From: Autumnicola lenta
GTDB taxonomy: Bacteria; Bacteroidota; Bacteroidia; Flavobacteriales; Flavobacteriaceae
NCBI RefSeq assembly: GCF_031846515.1
Contig: NZ_JAVRHO010000010.1
Coordinates: 62,001 to 126,000, forward strand
DNA: 64,000 nucleotides
Direction of reading: 5' to 3'
The position numbers and the translations under genes were made by a program. Of this stretch, positions 59,473 to 64,000 are shown piece after piece. The number at the start of each line of letters is the position of its first letter. Position 1 is the stretch's first letter. Under the pieces are notes generated by a model. That model was not told the DNA's origin. It searched no databases and was given only the letters and a program-made list of their open reading frames with translations.

Positions 59473-59514
59473 TTTGTTATTTTCGTCACCAACCAAATTA
59501 GAAATTGAAATTAG

Positions 59515-60936
59515 ATGAAGAAGATATTTTTTACTGTATTAGGTTTACTTATCATAAACACGGTTACCGCTCAAAATTCTCAGGAGCAGTCAGATTCCCT
59601 TATGCTCCGGAAGATTTATGACATGTCTTTAATGCAGGGCAAAAGCTACGACTGGCTGGATCATCTTTCCAATAAAATTGGTGGAAGATTATCCGGTTCG
59701 TATCAGGCGCAGCAGGCAGTAGAGTATACAAAGGCAGAACTGGAAAGCCTTGGCCTGAACAAGGTCTGGCTCCAACCGGTGATGGTTCCAAAATGGACCC
59801 GTGGTTCTAAAGAATTTGCTTATGTAGAAACTTCTCCCGGTACTACCAGGACTGTTAACATCACAGCTCTTGGAGGTTCGGTGGCAACTCCTGCCGGTGG
59901 AACAAAAGCGCAGGTGATAGAAGTACAGGGAATAGAAGATCTTGAACATTACGGAAGGGAGCAAATTGAAGGCAAAATCGTATTTTTTAATCGTCCTATG
60001 CGTCCGGATTTGATTAGCACTTTTGAAGCCTATGGCGGTTGTGTGGATCAGCGATATTCCGGAGCAGCAGAGGCTGGAAAGTATGGAGCCGCAGGAGTAA
60101 TTGTCCGTTCGATGAATTTGAGAATGGACGATTATCCGCATACAGGATCAATGATTTATGGCAGTACCCCGGTTTCAGAAAGGATTCCTGCCGCGGCAAT
60201 CAGTACAAATGATGCGGCTTATTTAAGCGGAATCCTTAAAATGAATAAGGATCTGCAATTTTATTTCAAACAGAATTCTGAGCAGCATGAAGATGTGCAG
60301 TCTTACAATGTGATTGGGGAAATTACAGGAAGTGAGTATCCTGAAGAAATTATGGTTGTGGGAGGCCACCTGGATTCCTGGGATATTGGAGATGGCGCTC
60401 ATGATGATGGTGCCGGTGTGGTGCAATCTATGGAAGTGCTTAGGCTTTTCAAGGAAATTGGGTATAAGCCGAAAAGAACCCTTCGAGTGGTGCTCTTTAT
60501 GAATGAAGAAAATGGGCTTCGTGGAGGTAACAAATATGCTGAAGTAGCTAAATCCAAAAATGAAAAGCACATTTTCGCATTAGAAAGTGACGCCGGCGGA
60601 TTTACACCCAGAGGTTTTTCTTTTGATGCAGATAAAGCACAATTTGCACAAATACAGAGCTGGAAGGAGCTTTTTAAGCCATATCTTATCCATTATTTCG
60701 AATTAGGCGGAAGTGGAGCAGATGTTGGACCATTAAAGCAGGGTGATGTTGTTCTGGCGGGTTTGCGTCCCGATTCTCAACGCTATTTTGATCATCATCA
60801 TGCTGCCAACGATACCTTTGAGCATGTTAATAAGAGGGAACTTGAACTTGGAGCGGCAACAATGGCTTCCCTGGTTTATCTTGTCGATAACTACGGAATA
60901 AAAAGAATTAATACAGACGTCGAAGAAAAAATGTAA
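59515..60936 (+). CDS. Secreted M28-family zinc aminopeptidase with PA domain
   Basis: 473 residues with a signal peptide (VTAQ). A protease-associated insert lies at about 135-260 (KIVFFNRPMRPD...GAAGVIVRSMN). Zinc ligands of M28 are visible: H and D in VVGGHLDSWDIGDGAHDDGAG near 283-303, the EE pair in FMNEENGLRGG, D in LESDAGG, and H in HHHAANDTFEHV near 434. Likely releases N-terminal residues from peptides outside the cytoplasm. Confidence 0.9.
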   Translation: MKKIFFTVLGLLIINTVTAQNSQEQSDSLMLRKIYDMSLMQGKSYDWLDHLSNKIGGRLSGSYQAQQAVEYTKAELESLGLNKVWLQPVMVPKWTRGSKEFAYVETSPGTTRTVNITALGGSVATPAGGTKAQVIEVQGIEDLEHYGREQIEGKIVFFNRPMRPDLISTFEAYGGCVDQRYSGAAEAGKYGAAGVIVRSMNLRMDDYPHTGSMIYGSTPVSERIPAAAISTNDAAYLSGILKMNKDLQFYFKQNSEQHEDVQSYNVIGEITGSEYPEEIMVVGGHLDSWDIGDGAHDDGAGVVQSMEVLRLFKEIGYKPKRTLRVVLFMNEENGLRGGNKYAEVAKSKNEKHIFALESDAGGFTPRGFSFDADKAQFAQIQSWKELFKPYLIHYFELGGSGADVGPLKQGDVVLAGLRPDSQRYFDHHHAANDTFEHVNKRELELGAATMASLVYLVDNYGIKRINTDVEEKM

Positions 60937-60962
60937 AATCTAATAAGCTTTAACTTGAGCGT

Positions 60963-60996
60963 AGGGTCGAAAATAGGCATTTTCGACCCTTATCTT
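60963..60996 (+). terminator. Perfect hairpin after the M28 gene
   Basis: AGGGTCGAAAAT (60963-60974) and ATTTTCGACCCT (60979-60990) form a perfect 12-bp stem with loop AGGC, followed by TATCTTTTTT. It acts as a terminator for the M28 gene and is at the same time the most symmetric copy of the dispersed CGAAAATTGCCATTTT motif. Confidence 0.8.
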
Positions 60997-61025
60997 TTTT
61001 AAAGAAGAGAGGAAAGCAAAAAATG

Positions 61026-61765
61026 AACTCTCCACTTTCCACTTTCCACTTTTTTTGCGGAAAATTTATTGGTCGAAAATTGCCATATTTGACCCTCAAC
61101 TTTTTTAAATGAGCGGGAAAAGCGAAAATTAACTCTCCACTTTCCACTCTCCACTTTTTCTGCGGAAAATTTATTAGCCGATAATTGTGATTTTGGAGCT
61201 TTAATTTTTAGAAGAGAGAATAAAATACGAAAATTAAACTCTTCACTTTTTCTATTGCAATTTACTCGTGACTCAAACTCCAGATCGAAAATTTCCATTT
61301 CGGAGTCTTAACTTTTTTAAAGACGAAAGGAAAGAGGAAAGCAGAAACTGAACTCTCCACTTTCCACTTTCCACTTTCCACTTTTTCTGCGGAAAATTTA
61401 TTAGCCGATAATTGCCATTTTGAAGCTTTGACTTTTAGAAGAGAGAATAAAAAGAGAAAATTAAACTCTTCACTTTTTCTATTGCAATTTAATCGTGACT
61501 CAAACTCTAGATCGATAATTACCATTTCGGAGTTTTAACTTTTTTAAAGACGAAAGGAAAGAGGAAAGCAGAAACTGAACTCTCCACTTTCCACTCTCCA
61601 CTTTTTCTGAGGAAAATTTATTGGTCGAAAATTGCCATTTTAAGATCTAAACCTTTTTAAAGGAAAGCAAAAAATAAACTTTCCACTTTCCACTCTCCAC
61701 TTTTTATTGTTTATCCGTAACTCAAACTCCAGATCGAAAATTGCCAATTTTGAGGCTTAACTTTT
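61026..61765. repeat. Compound repeat array, alternating short and long units
   Basis: Five units start with AACTCTCCAC (or AACTTTCCAC): 61026-61130 (105 b), 61131-61350 (220 b), 61351-61577 (227 b), 61578-61676 (99 b) and 61677-61765 (about 89 b). Each opens with heptads CCACTTT/CCACTCT, then usually TTTTTCTGCGGAAAATTTATT, then GGTCGAAAATTGCCAT or GCCGATAATTGCCATTTT, then a purine tract. The two long units share a further central block (AGAAGAGAGAATAAAA ... GACTCAAACTC) and are about 95 percent alike by eye; the second has one additional heptad, explaining the 7-base length difference. Confidence 0.85.
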
Positions 61766-61835
61766 TCTGCTCCTTCAGGATTTAAGGTAACCGAAATATA
61801 AACGGCTTCTACATTTTTCAGCTTGAAAAAGCTGC

Positions 61836-61843
61836 TATCTTTG
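61836..61843 (+). promoter_or_regulatory. -7 element of the MATE gene
   Basis: TATCTTTG, exact TAnnTTTG, 17 bases upstream of the TTG start at 61861, implying a very short leader. Confidence 0.55.
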
Positions 61844-61860
61844 CACACAAATTTTTCGGA

Positions 61861-63237
61861 TTGAACCTTTCAGATTACACCAAAGAATTCAGTAAAAACC
61901 TGCAGATCGCCTTTCCTGTGATGTTGGGTCAGTTGGGGCATGTGATGGTAGGCCTGGTGGATAATTTAATGATCGGGCAATTAGGTCCCGCGCCGTTGGC
62001 AGCAGTTTCTTTGGGTAATAGCCTCGTATTTATTGCACTTTCGCTAGGTATAGGCTTCTCCTTTGCCATCACTCCGTTAATTGCAGAGGCAGATGGTGCC
62101 GGAGATATCGAAAAAGGCCGGAATTACTTCCACCACGGAATCCTCTTATGCGGCATTAACGGAATTCTGCTTTTTTTGTTACTGCTCCTGTCGAAGCCCA
62201 TTTTATACTACCTGGATCAGCCGCCGGAAGTAGTGGATTTGGCAATTCCTTACCTCGAAATTGTGGCTTTTTCGATGCTGCCTTTAATGATTTTCCAGGC
62301 GTTTAAACAGTTTGCCGATGGGCTTTCGCAAACAAAATATGCCATGTATGCTACTTTACTGGCCAACGTGGTAAACATTATTTTTAATTATTTTCTTATC
62401 TACGGAATCTGGATTTTCCCAAGGCTGGAGCTGGAAGGTGCCGCAATAGGAACGCTCATTTCACGCTTCTTTATGCTGTGGTTTATCTGGGTAATTCTTC
62501 GGAAAAAGAAGAAGTTCGCTGAATATTCTAAATGGACTAAGAAGGAGTTCCTGAAAACTGCCATTTTCAGGCGTCTGCTTGGACTCGGATTTCCCACAGC
62601 TTTGCAGATGTTGTTTGAAGTTGCCATTTTTACAGCGACGGTTTTCCTTGCCGGTACTTTAGGCACAAATCCGCAGGCAGCCAATCAAATTGCCCTAAAT
62701 CTCGCTTCCATGACGTTTATGGTGGCGGTAGGTCTTGGAGTGACGGCAACAATTAGAGTAGGCAATCAGAAGGGATTGAGTCAGTTTAAGGAATTGCGGA
62801 GAATAGCACTTTCTACTTTCCTGCTCGTATTTTTAATTGAAGCAGTTTTTGCTATTGGTTTTATTGCACTTAAAGATATCCTGCCGGCATTTTATATTGA
62901 AAATACTGAAGTTGTTTTACTGGCGGCACAATTACTCATTGTCGCTGCTTTGTTTCAGCTAAGCGACGGGCTGCAGGTGGTAATTTTAGGTGCTTTGCGG
63001 GGTCTTCAGGATGTGCGCATTCCTACAATTATCTGCTTTATATCCTACTGGATTATAGGCTTTCCGGTTTCCTGGTACTTCGGAAAAGAGGATCAGCTGG
63101 GAAGCATGGGAATATGGCTGGGCTTACTTGCCGGCTTAACGGCTTCGGCCTTAATGTTGTATATTCGCTTTGATTTTCTAAGTAAAAAACTAATTCTGAA
63201 TAAGAAACTAAAACATCAGGAAAAAGTTTGGAGCTGA
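61861..63237 (+). CDS. MATE-family efflux transporter
   Basis: 458 residues with twelve hydrophobic helices in two halves. The N-terminal block AFPVMLGQLGHVMVGLVDNLMIGQLGPAPLAAVSLGNS is characteristic of MATE/DinF-NorM transporters; a related GATQ-like block follows in helices 7-8 (AANQIALNLASMTFMVAVGLGVTATIRVGN). Exchanges Na+ or H+ for cationic drugs or metabolites. The start is TTG, chosen because the promoter box lies 17 bases away and no in-frame ATG precedes the first helix. Two copies of the dispersed motif lie inside the gene. Confidence 0.9.
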   Translation: MNLSDYTKEFSKNLQIAFPVMLGQLGHVMVGLVDNLMIGQLGPAPLAAVSLGNSLVFIALSLGIGFSFAITPLIAEADGAGDIEKGRNYFHHGILLCGINGILLFLLLLLSKPILYYLDQPPEVVDLAIPYLEIVAFSMLPLMIFQAFKQFADGLSQTKYAMYATLLANVVNIIFNYFLIYGIWIFPRLELEGAAIGTLISRFFMLWFIWVILRKKKKFAEYSKWTKKEFLKTAIFRRLLGLGFPTALQMLFEVAIFTATVFLAGTLGTNPQAANQIALNLASMTFMVAVGLGVTATIRVGNQKGLSQFKELRRIALSTFLLVFLIEAVFAIGFIALKDILPAFYIENTEVVLLAAQLLIVAALFQLSDGLQVVILGALRGLQDVRIPTIICFISYWIIGFPVSWYFGKEDQLGSMGIWLGLLAGLTASALMLYIRFDFLSKKLILNKKLKHQEKVWS

Positions 63238-63277
63238 GTTTTTTTAAATGAAATAATTAATCGTCGGCGTTGTACTT

Positions 63278-63304
63278 CCTGCAAGGTTTTAAAAACCTTG
63301 TAGG
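63278..63304. repeat. Dispersed palindrome CCTGCAAGG/CCTTGTAGG
   Basis: CCTGCAAGGTTTT pairs with AAAACCTTGTAGG across one base, one mismatch or wobble. Near-identical palindromes occur between genes in many Bacteroidetes, from memory rather than search. It may serve as terminator for the MATE gene. Confidence 0.6.
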
Positions 63305-63414
63305 TGTGAGATTGATGACCCAAAAACGTGTGAAACCTTTCAGGAGCTACAAACTATTGATTTAAAGTACTTGTGAAGTAATATAGAACCATAAACTGAA
63401 AAAATAAAAAGAAC

Positions 63415-63642
63415 ATGGACTTTCCTAAATTCCTTTTAGGTGATAATACAGATTATCCCGACGCAATTTTTGTAATTCATACTGAATTTCCGCGTTTCAT
63501 TATAAATCTTGAAGATGATGAGGTAGAGTGGCTGGAAGATTTTGATGCCAGTGATGAAGAAGAGCTCACTACTGAAGCTGAAGGTTTAATTGACCAGGCA
63601 AATAAATTCTATGACCGCGAAGTAAGCCGATACGAAGACTAA
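63415..63642 (+). CDS. Conserved small acidic protein
   Basis: 75 residues, strongly acidic: a strand-rich start (FLLGDNTDYPDAIFVIHTEFPRFIINL), then DDEVEWLEDFDASDEEELTT and a helix. I recognise it as the kind of small conserved flavobacterial protein found beside PAP2 genes, but know no function. It ends one base before the ATG of the PAP2 gene, indicating a shared transcript. Confidence 0.7.
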   Translation: MDFPKFLLGDNTDYPDAIFVIHTEFPRFIINLEDDEVEWLEDFDASDEEELTTEAEGLIDQANKFYDREVSRYED

Positions 63643-63643
63643 T

Positions 63644-64000
63644 ATGCAGGAATTAATCGAACTGGATCACGAGCTGTTTTTGTTTCTTAACAATCTGGGA
63701 GACCCGGCCTGGGATTGGTTTTGGTTCGCCATTACCGATAAGTTTACAGGAATTCCGCTTTACATATTATTTCTGTATTTAATTTTCAGAAATTTTGGAT
63801 GGAAGGGGACTCTTGCAAGTATGGTTATAATTACACTGTTAATTACTGCTACAGACCAATTGGCTAATGTCTTTAAAGATGGATTTGAAAGGTTAAGGCC
63901 CTGCAGGCAGGAAGGGGTAATGGAGCAGGCACGTTTTGTGGCGGTAAGATGTGGCCGCTTTGGATATTTTTCTGCACATGCTTCCAATTCTATGGGAGTG
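63644..64000 (+). CDS. PAP2-family phosphatase (3' partial)
   Basis: 119 codons are visible before the window ends. Helices at about 30-55 and 60-85 are followed by phosphatase motif 1 KDGFERLRPCRQEG near residue 85 and motif 2 SAHASNSMGV, the flavobacterial variant of PSGHA. It is membrane bound, unlike the secreted PAP2 protein at 5377, and likely acts on lipid phosphates such as undecaprenyl pyrophosphate. The remaining C-terminus lies outside. Confidence 0.88.
   Translation, partial: MQELIELDHELFLFLNNLGDPAWDWFWFAITDKFTGIPLYILFLYLIFRNFGWKGTLASMVIITLLITATDQLANVFKDGFERLRPCRQEGVMEQARFVAVRCGRFGYFSAHASNSMGV

Larger units (their letters stand above)
60937..61860. other. 924-base gene-free region
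   Basis: Holds the M28 terminator hairpin, the repeat array (61026-61765) and the MATE promoter box (61836-61843). The three minus-strand open frames here are repeat translation products (VESGKW-type), not genes. Confidence 0.8.

Noticed and set aside
60950..61525. Three minus-strand open frames of 65-99 codons
   Set aside because: They translate the tandem repeat (recurring KVESGKW) and have no other support; the repeats explain the open frames.
61026..61765. CRISPR array
   Set aside because: Units differ in length and hold no unique spacers of constant size between identical repeats; no cas genes nearby.

Overview
The window reads as a chromosomal segment from a marine-type member of the Bacteroidota, family Flavobacteriaceae (Gramella/Salegentibacter-like by general appearance; genus not provable from sequence alone). 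Grounds: low G+C, many upstream regions with the Bacteroidetes -7 element TAnnTTTG (best cases at 907, 2954, 14967, 23456, 25733, 47780/47824, 50674, 61836), few Shine-Dalgarno sites, and lineage-typical genes: Lacal_2735-like, DUF4197 and Gmad2 lipoproteins, a fused IcmF, type III glutamine synthetase, MnmD, and M56/BlaI pairs with TonB-plug-like repeats.

Layout. 1-3110: BT_3928-like membrane protein (partial), tpiA-prmA-clpS, tRNA-Arg(ACG). 3456-9430: accessory stretch with a CDGSH protein, a complete IS4-family insertion sequence with a 9-bp target duplication, PAP2 phosphatase, DUF808 membrane protein, serine hydrolase, a large intergenic hairpin and a small charged protein. 9726-14887: flavodoxin-like reductase, apt, an overlooked 50-residue protein, the BlaI/M56 sensor pair and a Ca/Na exchanger. 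15010-17196: glnN. 17821-23361: a curli (type VIII secretion) operon with two curlin-repeat proteins, a probable CsgH-CsgE fusion, CsgF, CsgG with an extra C-terminal barrel, and a beta-propeller lipoprotein. 23486-30548: purM, a small ABC pair, prfA, pyrF, BtuF-like protein, purU. 30691-34122: icmF, a fused B12/GTPase/acyl-CoA mutase. 34315-40036: MarC, Lrp-type regulator, methyltransferase, degenerate hydrolase, MFS. 40569-43419: glnK-amt-porin nitrogen operon (minus strand) with hairpins in the leader. 43816-50555: crcB, SRPBCC protein, MazG-like, Gmad2 lipoprotein, ilvE divergent from mnmD, epimerase, YceI. 50712-57877: grpE-dnaJ, an ABC-2 exporter joined to MscS, an outer membrane protein and a sigma-54-type response regulator. 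57911-64000: acyltransferase, PPK2, M28 peptidase, an extraordinary repeat array (60963-61765), MATE transporter, a small acidic protein and a second PAP2 enzyme running off the end.

No phage, CRISPR array, toxin-antitoxin or defence island was seen. The most distinctive items are the curli operon with its domain fusions, the perfectly symmetric divergent ilvE promoter region, the alternating short/long repeat array after the M28 gene, and a short near-palindromic motif (core CGAAAATTGCCATTTT) scattered through coding and noncoding DNA across the window and concentrated in that array.
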